Origin: Chara braunii
Lineage: Eukaryota; Streptophyta; Charophyceae; Charales; Characeae
Assembly: GCA_003427395.1 (NCBI GenBank)
Contig: BFEA01000006.1
Location: 6,420,034-6,447,297 of the forward strand
Direction of reading: 5' to 3'
DNA length: 27,264 nt
How positions within the stretch are numbered: position 1 is the first letter of the stretch; each line of letters opens with the position of its first letter. The notes under the pieces were generated by a model. It did not search any database and was not told the origin of the DNA. It saw nothing but the letters and a program-made list of their open reading frames with translations. Made by a program: the position numbers and the translations under genes. This document shows, piece by piece, positions 1-9,697 of the stretch.

Positions 1-12
1 ACGACGAAGAAG

Positions 13-15
<3 letters not shown>

Positions 16-87
<72 letters not shown>
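16..87. repeat. (GA)36 microsatellite
   Basis: An uninterrupted GA dinucleotide run of about 72 bases in the E1 leader region. The same strand stays purine-rich to about base 380. Length may be unstable or mis-assembled. Confidence 0.98.
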
Positions 88-89
<2 letters not shown>

Positions 90-276
90 TGAGCGATACA
101 AGTTTGGTTGTCACTTACCTGTGAAGTGAGTCGTGCAGTCCACGAGGAGGAAGAAGAAGCGGCCATAGCCGCGAAGTTTGACCACAGAGTAACGAAGGAG
201 GGAGAGAGACCGAACAGAGGGAGAGACCGAGGAAAGAGAGGGAAGCCATAGCCGAGCAGGAGGAAGGAGAGACGAA

Positions 277-277
<1 letters not shown>

Positions 278-313
<36 letters not shown>
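278..313. repeat. Poly(A) run of 36
   Basis: Thirty-six consecutive A residues inside a GA-rich tract. It is not at the end of a recognisable LINE or SINE, so I read it as a simple repeat within the leader and not as a retroposon tail. Confidence 0.95.
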
Positions 314-315
<2 letters not shown>

Positions 316-404
316 TAGCCGGGGTGAAAGGAGGCGAGGAAGGTGAAGGGAAGAAGAAGGTTGGTGAGGGAAAGAGAAGCCCACAGCCATAGCTGACCGA
401 AGGA

Positions 405-524
405 TTGACCGGGAGAGTTGACCAAAGGTGTTGACCGGCGTTGACCGAAGTTGACCGAGGGTTGACCGGGAGTTGACCGCAGCGTTGACCGGCGTTGAGC
501 AAGGCGTTGATCAAGACTTTGACC
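405..524 (+). repeat. TTGACC (W-box-like) minisatellite
   Basis: Nine exact TTGACC copies start at 405, 418, 431, 441, 451, 462, 473, 485 and 519, with degenerate TTGAGC and TTGATC between the last two. Spacing is mostly 10-13 bp, in units like GTTGACCGG. TTGAC[C/T] is the core of the W-box bound by plant WRKY factors. Whether this array binds anything is inference; it could simply be a short-unit minisatellite. Confidence 0.85.
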
Positions 525-1120
525 AAGTTGGAGCCGGTAAAATCTCGCCAAGCCTTCAGCCTATCCCTCGCCCTAGGGATGTGCACACACCTTGTGGTAC
601 TTGCTGAGTCCAGTCTGTCTGTCTCTTCTTTCTGCATTGAGTCTCTTCTGTCCAGGTGATAGTACTCTGTGGATGAAGGATAGGGCCTTGTTGACCAAAC
701 CCACACGGGCTGAGTAGGGCTAAAGACTGTGTCTGACGACTCGACTGTCCCGGAGGCCTAACCCTCCCAAGGACCGGTACTGACCGGCGGGATGCTCGGT
801 GTGGCACGGTAGGCCCAAAATCCGAGCTGTGGGCTACACAACAGACCGTCTAAGTGTTGAGAGACCTGCTGATCGCGTCGTCCTGTCTGCGACGTTAAAG
901 AATTCCTGAGGAGTTACGGGGGATCTCCTTAAATGCCTCCTGATCAGCAACAGGTCTAGTAGTGACAACCATAGTATAGGTCTAGGCTAGAGACCATAGT
1001 TGGCAGGATCCTTGTCCGGATTCTGTGAGTCCTTAGATTGAGTCAGTAGGTTTGTCAGTCAGGGGTTAGAGTCTACGTGGTGAGGTTTGAAACCGCTAAT
1101 CCGGTTGTGCACTTATCACC

Positions 1121-3019
1121 ATGGTTGACACCCTGAGTGGGAAGAGCACTAGCCCCTACACCCAGGAGCAGCAAGAGAAGATGGCCGCCCTAGTGAGAGA
1201 AAATAAGGAGAGAAAAGAGCTCCTGAAGCAGACGAAGCTAAAAGCTATCGCAGAGGAGCAGGCGGCAAAGATGAAGGAATTGGAGGAGGAGATGGAGAAG
1301 AAGAAGAAGGCTGCTGAAGAAGAAGCGGCAGCAGAGGCAGAGGAGGAGAGGACACGTAAAGAGGAAAAGGCGGAGAGTAGTGGCACGGCGAATGAGGACG
1401 CCGCGATGGAGAAGAAAATCAGCGAGGGGATTGCTAATTTATCGTTGGGGGAAGATGAGGAGGCAGAGTTCTATGTGCCCCAGGACGAGAGGGATGCGTT
1501 AGCCCAGGAGCTAGCAACAATGGAGGACCCCCTGGAAAGACAAGAAAGAGAGGAGGAGAAGAAGTTGGAGTGGAAATTGAGAATGAAGAGGGAAAAGAAA
1601 AGGAGGGATGAAGTTAATAGGTTGACCGTAGAGGTGGCGAAGGTGAAAGATTGTAGGCAGGAGGTGCAGGCTCAGGCAGACGCCTCAGCCAAAATGGATA
1701 AGGTGTTGGGGTACTTGGAGGTGTTGAGCATAGCTTGGATGGAGGAACGCCAAGCCAATAGAGCTCAGGAGGTAGCCTTGAAGGCCATGCGGTCCGGTTT
1801 TCGGGATATTGCGCACGAGATGGTTACCCACGTTGGAGGGGAAGTCAAGCGGTTGAGAGACAACGTGGGGAAGTACTGCGAGGGGGCCATCGAAGGTGCC
1901 AAAGCAATAGCCGCTGTAGAGGGTGAGGCCAGGCCTCGTAAGGAGCCTGTTAAGCTTAAGTTCCCAGATGCGTATGGAGGGAAGAAGGAAGAAAATTTTG
2001 ATAACTGGGAGGCTAGTGTGAATAGCTACGTGTATCTACAGCACATTCTGACTGAGGAGCAAGTCCTCGTGGCCTTCCACGCCCTTAAGGATGAGGCGGC
2101 TAGTTTTGCCAGGTCCCTCGCGCGTGCAGCCGGTTGTGAAAACGACCTGGTTGCATACTCTAAAATCACCCCCCTTCCTCAATTCTTCAAGCTCCTGAGG
2201 GAGCGATTTGCCGATCCAACGAGAGGCGTCAGGGCCTCTGACAAGTTGCAGACGATCCACTCGCGACAGTGGAGGAGTGCAAGAGCACTCAAGGGCGTCA
2301 TGGACGACTTAGTAGCCGTCCTAGACCATGTGGTCACTGAGAATCAATTGGTCCAGTTGTTTTATCGTGCCATGCCAGAGCCCCTGCGTGGGCACTTCTT
2401 TGACAAGTCTCAACAGGCCGGCATCACGTATGATGTGTTGAGTAGGGAAGTCGTCCTGTTTGAGTCAAAGTCCATGCCAGTGTCCACTTTCAGGCATAAG
2501 GACCTGGACAAAGGGAAGAAGTGGAAAGGTCGTACCATCTCAGGCCAAGTGAGGGCCAAGGATCATATGGTCCCATATAGTCAGATTGAGTGGGGCCTTG
2601 AGGAAGAGGACAATAGCGTGGGACAAGGGAGGTCCTATGCTGCTGTCGCGGCTGGAGGGAGGCCGCAAAGTAGAGGAGCAGGCCAGGCCCAAAGGGGCCA
2701 GGCCATGGGAGGGCGAGGACCGGGCGCACAGGGGGTAGGCGGACAAGGGAACCGCCAAGTGGGAGGTAGGGGTCAAGGTCCCCCGCCTTGTCGGTCCCCA
2801 CAGCGACGAGGTGGAAGGCCACCTCAAGGAGGATGGCACCCAGGCTTGCCACAGGGCAGGCCCTGGGAGGATTTCGGCTTGGACCAACGAGTATGGCAGG
2901 AACGCGTGGACCTGGGTCAGTGCGTATTCTGTGGTGACCCGGCCCATGTAATAAAATTTTGTCCCAAGTATAGGCAGGCCCGTTGGGCTGCCCAGCAGTC
3001 AAAAGGCAGCCGCCAGTAG
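1121..3019 (+). CDS. gag: Gag polyprotein of E1
   Basis: A 632-residue open frame from ATG at 1121. Residues about 15-190 are very rich in Glu, Lys and Ala and likely form a long coiled coil. Residues about 265-470 match the retrotransposon gag (capsid-like) pattern, with many aromatic and Leu positions. Residues about 500-590 are Gly/Arg/Gln-rich, as in nucleic-acid-binding nucleocapsid regions. A single CCHC zinc knuckle follows at C601, C604, H609 and C614 (CX2CX4HX4C). Gag would build the cytoplasmic virus-like particle and package element RNA. The next frame (pol) is -1 relative to gag and overlaps its 3' end. The frame has no stop or frameshift, unlike E3 gag, so it may have been coding until recently. 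Confidence 0.9.
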   Translation: MVDTLSGKSTSPYTQEQQEKMAALVRENKERKELLKQTKLKAIAEEQAAKMKELEEEMEKKKKAAEEEAAAEAEEERTRKEEKAESSGTANEDAAMEKKISEGIANLSLGEDEEAEFYVPQDERDALAQELATMEDPLERQEREEEKKLEWKLRMKREKKRRDEVNRLTVEVAKVKDCRQEVQAQADASAKMDKVLGYLEVLSIAWMEERQANRAQEVALKAMRSGFRDIAHEMVTHVGGEVKRLRDNVGKYCEGAIEGAKAIAAVEGEARPRKEPVKLKFPDAYGGKKEENFDNWEASVNSYVYLQHILTEEQVLVAFHALKDEAASFARSLARAAGCENDLVAYSKITPLPQFFKLLRERFADPTRGVRASDKLQTIHSRQWRSARALKGVMDDLVAVLDHVVTENQLVQLFYRAMPEPLRGHFFDKSQQAGITYDVLSREVVLFESKSMPVSTFRHKDLDKGKKWKGRTISGQVRAKDHMVPYSQIEWGLEEEDNSVGQGRSYAAVAAGGRPQSRGAGQAQRGQAMGGRGPGAQGVGGQGNRQVGGRGQGPPPCRSPQRRGGRPPQGGWHPGLPQGRPWEDFGLDQRVWQERVDLGQCVFCGDPAHVIKFCPKYRQARWAAQQSKGSRQ

Positions 3020-5898
3020 GTGTTGCTACTGCCCCTACTTCAAGGCCATGTGGGGAAGCGAGCGCGCGCATACAGGAAACTCCCAAACCACATGAGCCTA
3101 TGGCAGAGGTTGCAGGCTCGTGCCTAGCTAGCTATCCAGAGACTGCTTGTGTTAGCATCTCTCTAGGCACGTCCCTCACAGGTGTGGCAGAAGAGTTGAA
3201 GGAGAGGATGCCAGCCTGGGCCAAAATGAAGAAGGAGAGTAAGGGACAACTGATCTTGGTAGATGTAGAAGTGTTTAGAAGTAGAGTAGGGGCCCTTATA
3301 GACTTAGGGGCTACCCGTAGCCATATTAGTCGTAGGGCGCTGAAGAAGTTGGGGCTAGGATTGAAGGTCAAAAAATTGGAAGACCCCATAGTCAGTGTCC
3401 TCGCAAACAACCGCATGATGCGAGTTGAGGACTACGTAGAGGGAGTCCAGGCGTACTTTTGCCTAGAGAAAGATGGGAAAGTGGAGAAAGTTCTCCATTC
3501 CCTGACTCTCCTCATTCAGGATGACCTTCCTTTCGACATAGTGTTAGGAATGGATTGGGGAGAGGCAGCAGGGGCCACACTTCACTTGAGAGAGCATGAG
3601 TGTAGGCTCCCTAGTCCGTCAGGCGAGGTTAAGACTGCCCGCCTTTTTCATGTGTTAGGCGTAGATAACACCTCGGCACATTGCTGTCTCAGTGCTTCCG
3701 CGTTCGCGCGACTAGTGAAAAAGGAGCAATTAGAGGACCAGGTTTTTGTAGTTTATGTCAGACCTGCCACTGAGGCTAAGGAAGAGGTAAGTTCGACAGA
3801 TCCAACCATTGCCAAGCTGCTGGAGGAGTTTAAAGACTTGACTGAGTCGCCGACAGGAGTAGTGTCGCGACCCATCCAGCACAGGATAGAGATAGAGCCT
3901 GGCAGTAGAACTCCTAAGGGAGCCGTCTACAGGATGTCCCCCAGAGAGTTAGAGGAGCTGCGCAAGCAGTTAGACGAGCTCCTTGAGAAGGGTTGGATCA
4001 GGCCCAGTTCGTCTCCTTTTGGAGCACTTGTTCTGTTTGTCCCCAAGAAGGAAGGAGAGCTTCGTATGTGTATAGACTACAGGGGTTTGAATGCGATTAG
4101 TGTGAAGAATGCTGAACCACTGCCCAGGATAGATGATCTCTTAGATCGGGTGCAGGGTTGCAAGTATTTCTCTAAGATAGACCTGAAGTCCGGATACCAT
4201 CAGATAGAGGTACATCCCGATGACCAGTACAAGACTGCGTTCTGGACTAGATATGGGCATTATGAGTTTATAGTGATGCGCTTTGGACTGACCAACGCGC
4301 CAGCTACTTTTCAGCGTTGTATGAACGATCTGTTTAGACCTTGGTTAGACAAGTTTGTAGAAGTCTATTTAGATGACATATTAGTGTTCAGCAAGACCCT
4401 CCAAGAGCATCAGGGTCATTTAAGACAGGTCTTGGAGAAGCTAAGAGAGGCTAGCTTCAAGATCAACCCGAAGAAGTGCGAGTGGGCCAAGACACAAGTC
4501 TTGTACTTGGGCCACGTATTAGACGGGGATGGCATTAAGCCAGAGGACAGCAAGATAGCGACAATTCGAGACTGGTCGTCGCCCCGCACGTTGACAGATT
4601 TGCGGTCGTTTTTAGGCCTAGCCAACTACTCTAGGAAGCTCGTGAGAAACTTCTCTACCATCGCCGCTCCCATGCGCAGGTTGCTAAAGAAAGAGACAAT
4701 CTGGCAATGGGATAAAGACTGTACGTCTGTGCTAAAGAGATTAAAGCGCGCGTTAATAGAGTATCCTGTCCTCAAAGTAGTTGATCCGTCCTTGCCATTT
4801 GTCGTCACCACGGACGCGAGTCAGTATGGTATAGGTGCCGTGTTGCAGCAAGACAACGGCAATGGCTATAGACCTGTAGAGTTCATGCCAGCGAGGATGC
4901 CCTCAGAGAAAGTAGCCACCTCGACGTACGAGAGAGAACTCTACGCTCTCATGCAGGCTCTAGAGCACTGGAAGCATTACCTGCTTGGGAGGCACTTCAA
5001 AGTGTACTCAGACCACGAAACGCTTAGATGGTTAAAGACCGAGGCCAAAATGACACCTAAGTTAACTAGGTGGGCCGCTGAAATAGACCAGTATGACTTT
5101 GAGCTCAAACCGGTCAAAGGCAAGTACAACGTAGTTGCGGATGCTCTGAGTAGGAGATCAGACTACTTTGGAGTCATAGTTCACTATCTAGATATAGGGA
5201 AAGACCTGCAAGAGAAAGTTAGGCAGGCGTATGCGCATGACCCTATCTACAACGACCTCCTCAAGAGAGTCAAGGAGGCCCCAGAGACCGAACCAGACTA
5301 CCGCACTACAGAAGGACTGTTGTTTGAGAAGACTAATGTAGTAGAGCTCCTGTGCGTCCCCAACAGCGAAGAGATCCGTAGTCTGATCCTAGGGGAATGC
5401 CACGACACAGAGGGACATTTCGGTTGGCAGAAGACTTTAGCCAATCTGATGCACGCGTACACTTGGCCAGGAATGAAAGCTGACTGCATAGAGTACGTCC
5501 GCAGTTGCAAAGTTTGCCAAAGAAACAAGACCACTACGCGCGCCCCTCCAGGTCTTCTCAGACCCTTGCCTATTCCAGACCAATCGGGAGACTCAGTCTC
5601 CATTGATTTTATGGATGCTGGTGTCAAGAGTAGACACGACCAGAGCCAAGTCATGGTCATAGTTGATCGATTTAGCAAGTATGCTGTTTTTGTTCCTTTG
5701 CCGGCAGAGACACGTACCGATTTAGTTATACCAAAGTTCTTTGATTTTTGGGTTAGTGAGAATGGAGTCCCGTTGTCAATAGTTACCAATAGAGATAGTC
5801 GTTTCACCAGCCAGAACTGGCAAGAACTCATGGGAGTTTATGGGTCGAAGTTGTTGATGTCGTTTGGCCGCCACCCAGAGACCAACGGTCAGACATAA
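2983..5898 (+). pseudogene. pol: Pol of E1: protease, RT, RNase H, integrase core (ends at premature stop)
   Basis: Pol is in the -1 frame relative to gag and is open from 2974; the first ATG is 2983. The protease region has D107-L-G where retropepsins have D-S/T-G. RT is clear, with YLDD at residues 462-465; the normally conserved MPFGL reads MRFGL. RNase H has D611 (TTDASQ), then YEREL, SDHETL and ADALSRR carrying the other acidic residues. Integrase has an HHCC zinc finger (H807, H812, C842, C845) and first catalytic Asp D875. The second catalytic Asp is N936 (TNRD; SDRD in E2), and TAA at 5896-5898 falls at codon 972, exactly the catalytic Glu of DD35E. Everything except these lesions looks like a normal pol. 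Confidence 0.93.
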
Positions 5899-5901
5899 CA
5901 G

Positions 5902-6693
5902 ATGAACAAGATCCTACAACAAGTTTTGCGCATGTACATTAGACCCGACCAGATCAACTGGGACGGGATGTTACCTAAAGTAGCTAGCGCATACAATAAC
6001 AGCGTGCATCTGTCCACCTGTCGCACTCCCAATGATCTGCACAAGTCCTTTAGACCGCGCAGACGATTCGAAGGACTGAACCGGGATCAGATCCACAGGC
6101 TACCACCCGGTACCGGGGAGTTTGCAATACAACACGAGAAAGAACTAGCTACAGTTGTTCAGAACCTCAGGAAGGCCCAACACAGAATGATAGAACAGGC
6201 AAACAACCATCGTCGCCCGTCTCAATTTCAAGTAGGCGACTTAGTCTGGGTCAAGTCTAAAGAGTTTGCACCTGAGGAGCACATCTCGCAGAAGTTGCTG
6301 CCTGCATATAGAGGACCGTGGCCGGTTCTAGAAGTCAAGGGCGGAGAGGATGGACCGTCCTACACTATAGAGATTCCAGCACACCTACACACATACTCTG
6401 TGTTCCATGCTTCAAAGTTGTTGCCGTGTGTCACAAGTCAACAGTTCCCTTCAAGAAGATCCATGATCCCTCCGGATATGGACGGAAGGTATGACATTGA
6501 CGGCATCGTAGAGGAAGATGTGTTTAGGACAGGAGGTAGAGGTCATCCACAGAAACAGGACAAGGTCCGGTTTGCTTATCAGGAACCGGAAGACGACCAC
6601 TGGTTCACTAGGACAGAACTTCTAGAAACAGCTCCCGACATAGTCAGAGCCTATGAGCGTGATAAGAAGGGTAAAGGTCCTGCCTTGGACTAA
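5902..6693 (+). pseudogene. Integrase C-terminal part of E1 with chromodomain-like tail
   Basis: This continues the pol frame directly after the TAA codon, so it is the end of the same protein and not a separate gene. It holds the integrase C-terminal region (HRRPSQFQVGDLVWV, then GPWPVLEV and a VFHASKLL motif). The last 60 or so residues resemble a chromodomain: YDIDGIV, then a basic stretch, KVRF, a Trp, TELLETAP and IVRAYE. Such tails in chromoviruses are thought to guide integration to chromatin. The ATG at 5902 would only be used if the upstream stop forced re-initiation. E2 and E3 carry matching tails. Confidence 0.85.
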
Positions 6694-6718
6694 GATATTC
6701 TCGGAGGACCTCGAATTA

Positions 6719-6731
6719 AGGACGGCGGGAG
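6719..6731 (+). promoter_or_regulatory. Polypurine tract of E1
   Basis: A purine-rich GGCGGGAG stretch lies immediately before the LTR start TGAAACGG. E2 has the matching GCCGGGAG at the same place. This is where plus-strand DNA priming would start. It is short and has pyrimidines upstream, so the exact extent is uncertain. Confidence 0.55.
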
Positions 6732-7167
6732 TGAAACGGTTTTCACCTTTTGCAGTAGCAGATGCAGATTCCCGGGCTCGATCCCTAGACCTCACCCTAC
6801 CCATGTACAGTACCTGTGTAGACCCCGAGAGTTGAACATGTGACCTGTGTATTCGTAAACCGTTGGTAGGCTGTCATAGGTCCGTAAGTAGCAGGGATTC
6901 GATCTGTAGATCTGTAGAATAGAAGTCTTAGCGAGTTCCAGAAGTCTTAGCTGTAGTCCTTCTAGAAGGTCAGCAAGTGGGCAAGTGGTGAGTCAAGTGG
7001 TGGACTAAACTGCAGTGCAATTGCAGTACGACTCCGGTAGGTTACCAGTGAGTCCCCACTCAGTCAGCTGTAAGGTCCAGTCAGTCCCAGTCCGGTCCAG
7101 CAAGTACCACGAGGGAGTGTGAGCACCATGGGCCGATGGAAGAGGGCAGACCAACGAGTTTCAGAAG

Positions 7168-7174
7168 TATAAAT
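7168..7174 (+). promoter_or_regulatory. LTR core promoter (TATAAAT) of E1
   Basis: TATAAAT lies in a block of about 70 bp (7165-7237) that is almost identical in E2 (14429-14501), while the flanking LTR is much more diverged. That is what a core promoter plus transcription start would look like. Transcription would begin roughly 25-35 bp downstream, near the CATTCATTCATT motif. Confidence 0.65.
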
Positions 7175-7354
7175 CAAGAGGCAGCGCCCAGCCATTCATT
7201 CATTNCTGCGTGAGCCATGCGGAAGCGCTGCTACAGCGACTTGTGCAAGGAGGTCTGCAGTGAGCCCGGAGCTGAAGTGGGCGGGAGAGAAGGAGCGTAG
7301 CATAGCGATAGGGTAGAGGCAGCCATAGCTGCCATAGCTGTAGTTTAGTGTTCA

Positions 7355-7375
7355 GTGTGTGTGTGTGTGTGTGTG
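7355..7375. repeat. (GT)n microsatellite in E1 LTR
   Basis: About ten GT units. A shorter GT run sits at the matching place in the E2 LTR (about 14622-14634). Confidence 0.9.
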
Positions 7376-7583
7376 AGTAGTTCAGAGAGACGCGTGTGGG
7401 ATATCCAGGGTGATCCGGTGTATGTGAACAGTNAGTTGTTTGGGCGCTGAGTCGCCATAGTAATTGAAAGTGAACTCGTATCTGGATGCCATATCTCTGA
7501 GTTTTGAGTGGGCGCATGTCGCCAGTTTGCTGCGCTACTGTTTACATGCATGAAAAGTGTGAATGAAAGCGAGTCTGATTTCA

Positions 7584-7885
7584 AATCAGCCAGGTCTTGG
7601 TAACTTCAACTGTACTTGTGCGCTGTTGCTCGTCCTCGTCTGGTAGGGAAAGTCTTCTCTCAGATCTAGTGGCTAAGGTTGTCAGGTAGTTCTAAAATCC
7701 TAGAAAGATTTCGCCCGGTTGTCGTGTCTGTCCCTTGTACCTTCTTTTATCCATCCTTACCCGAGAGCCACCCTGATTCCTGCCCGAAATTTCTCTACCC
7801 TCTCTGAGAATCCCTTAAACCCTCAACTACTATCCTGCTCTATGACACCCTTACTTTCGTCTTATTCCCCTTCTTGGATATCTGA
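7584..7885. other. Unassigned flank downstream of E1
   Basis: Moderately pyrimidine-rich from about 7720. No supported gene. It could be the 3' untranslated part of the LINE on the minus strand, but no poly(T) marks a LINE end on this strand. Confidence 0.4.
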
Positions 7886-8614
7886 TCATGGAATGTCTTG
7901 TCCATCCGCAGTTATCTGTTGCTGGTGAATCCTTCCTGGGGTTGAGTTGTGCCACTCTTTCCAGTAAATGCGGTCTTCTCGTAACTCCGCAATCTTGTCG
8001 TCTATCAACCAGTTCTTGCTGAAGGTCCATCTCTCCTTCTTTCGTTGTTCCTCGTCCTCCGTCCATGACTGTTTGGTCTTCCTCCATCTGCAGAGGACTT
8101 CGGCTTGTATCATCATTTTCGTCTCCACGGAGACTCCACCCAAACTTTCTCGCGTGGGTTGGGCAGTCCTTCAATCGTTCTGCTGCATCTTTCTTTCCAT
8201 ATGACCCATAATGTAACTTTTCTGACGAGTCCAAACCAGATTTTTTCTGCCTTCTGGAGCTGTTGCGGGATGTTAGTCAAGAGGAGAAGTTGGATGGGAT
8301 GTTTGGGGAAGGGGGTTGGGAGTAGGGAGTCCCAGAGTGTCGAGGCTCTTGCCCAGTAGTCTGTCGCCTCTCTACGATGTATTAGGCAGTGAACGACGTC
8401 TTCTACCGTCCTTTCATTACAAACCATGCACAAGTCTGAGCTGTTGGGATCTGAACTTTTACGCCTCGTGTGTAGCCATTGGTTCACTGGTAATGCCGCG
8501 TAGGCGATTAGCCATTGTAAGCTTCTGATTTTGATTGGCCCTTTCTCACGATTTCTAGGTTCATTACAACTGTTATTTTCCTCAAGTTTGCCGTCAGTGG
8601 TGGATGTAAGGAAC
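7886..8614 (-). pseudogene. LINE (non-LTR) retrotransposon ORF2 C-terminal fragment
   Basis: On the minus strand, from about 8600 downward, the reading frame gives IKIRSLQWLIAYAALPVNQW, then a CMVC...VVHCLIHRREATDYW segment, then VTLWVIWKERCSRTIEG. This matches the zinc-finger region that follows reverse transcriptase in plant L1-type LINEs (CX2C, His, Trp, then a WxIWKER motif). The expected last Cys of the finger is His or Arg here. A frameshift near 8115-8140 moves the frame to the downstream segment ending near 7886. The RT and endonuclease parts are absent: the fragment is cut at about 8614 by the solo LTR. Confidence 0.75.
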
Positions 8615-9536
8615 TGGGAAGCACAAGGCCTCGATACGCCATACTGGGCCCTATTTTCAGCACATTCGGCCGCCCCAAGTGAAGGAAGGCTCGACCGAGG
8701 CCTACAGGCCATTTTGGGGTCAACATGCAACTGGGGAAATTCAGGCAGTTACGCAGCGCCAGTTGGTTAAGAGCGCCCAGGCCCAGGCTGCATTTATCGA
8801 ATGTAACTGAGGCAGGCCCTGAGCCAGATTCGCAACATGGACCGAACACAGGCCGCGGCCAGTTGGACACGGGCAACCGCCACAGGCCCAGGGCCTGGTT
8901 TGTTTCGACTGGGGCTCAGCCTCTCTGGGCCTACCAGAAGCTTTTGGGCAGGGTCCCAGCGCAGCCCGGCTTCACGCAGCAGGCAGGCCACTTCCATTTA
9001 GGAAAGTGCCTGCCCACGCATTGCACATTCGGGCACTGGCTGCATGCTGTGCTATACGCTGGCCAGCGCTCAAGCGCTCACGGGCGAGCTGGAAGGAGCA
9101 GGCAGCCATAGCCGAGCTGCGCTGCTGAATGCTGGATGGGGCGCATGGTGGTCCTTGGGTGCATGTGGCATCTGTGAGTTGGGGATCGAGGTTATGAGTG
9201 ATGCGAGAGACATACTTGGTGCTTGAGCGAACGGCATTGGCCGAGATCTGCTCGTACTTTGGGGAGCTGTTGATGTCATCAGCGGCATTGTAGATAGGCT
9301 AGATAGGATCTGCCATTTGTAGTCTGGGCGCTGAACGCCAGATAGGATGTCGACATTGGTTCTTTGTTGATGATGATGGGACTATTCGAACATTGTCACT
9401 TATGAGCTTTTGCTGTGCTCTTATTTGGTGGGACTCGTGTTGCAGTTCTGCTTTCGGTTCGAGGTCACGACTATCTGGTCTCATGTGTATGATGCTGCCT
9501 GGTTTCTGAAGTTCACTATCGCTCATTTTCCTTGCA
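8615..9536 (+). repeat. Solo LTR of the E3 family
   Basis: The reverse complement of this stretch aligns along its length with the two E3 LTRs; sharing is easy to see at 9097-9536 and 8640-8770. It ends CTTGCA like E3 (in element orientation) and is 922 bp against 929 and 942 bp. No PBS or coding sequence follows 9536, so it is a solo LTR left by recombination. Flanking GAAC (8611-8614) and GAAT (9537-9540) could be a decayed 4-bp target duplication, the size seen for E3. Clearly older than E3. Confidence 0.75.
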
Positions 9537-9697
9537 GAATGCGCAATGCAGTCACGAAACGTTGATGTCTGGTCTGGTAGGCACTAATTTGCACTTTAGT
9601 TCAGCCTGCAGCAAGAAACGACATCGTGGCTGTTGATTTTAACTTTTAACTTTCACCCGATTTTGCTTCCTTGCAGCAGAGATGATTTGTCAACTGT

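Larger units (their letters stand above)
1..1120 (+). other. E1 leader region upstream of gag
   Basis: No coding sequence is supported here. The region holds the GA run, poly(A), the TTGACC array and two GCCATAGCCG motifs (about 163 and 244) of a kind also seen in LTRs elsewhere in the window. Bases 541-1120 have no repeat I recognise. I looked for a tRNA-Met-type primer-binding site and for the TGATTTCA end of the E1 LTR and found neither. Confidence 0.6.
1..7583 (+). mobile_element. Ty3/gypsy LTR retrotransposon E1 (5' LTR not seen)
   Basis: Leader, gag, pol (protease, RT, RNase H, integrase, chromodomain-like tail), purine tract and 3' LTR lie in that order on the + strand, the standard Ty3/gypsy layout. 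No copy of the 3' LTR (6732-7583) is found upstream of gag. E3 in this window has a 1.25-kb leader, so an E1 leader longer than 1.12 kb with the 5' LTR before base 1 is plausible; loss of the 5' LTR is the alternative. Gag is open, but pol carries a stop at the integrase catalytic Glu, an Asn at a catalytic Asp and a non-standard protease triad, so this copy cannot move on its own. Confidence 0.92.
6732..7583 (+). repeat. 3' LTR of E1
   Basis: Starts TGAAACGG after the purine tract and ends TGATTTCA, giving a short TGAAA/TTTCA inverted end. The limits come from alignment to the E2 LTR (13867-14864): similarity begins just before TGAAACGG and stops after GAGTCTGATT. It holds a TATA box at 7168, a GT run, two Ns (7205, 7433) and CCATAGC motifs near 7322. 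The two LTRs are clearly related but diverged, except for a very well kept block around the TATA box. Confidence 0.75.

Noticed and set aside
111-551. Open frames across the GA and poly(A) tracts
   Set aside because: Low-complexity sequence gives poly-Phe and similar runs; no protein support.
1-1120. 5' LTR of E1
   Set aside because: No stretch aligns with the 3' LTR at 6732-7583, and no TGATTTCA end or tRNA-Met-type PBS is present.
1156-1386. Minus-strand open frames inside E1 gag and pol
   Set aside because: They mirror the codon bias of the real frames (for example Ser/Ala/Phe runs opposite Glu/Lys codons) and have no recognisable motif.
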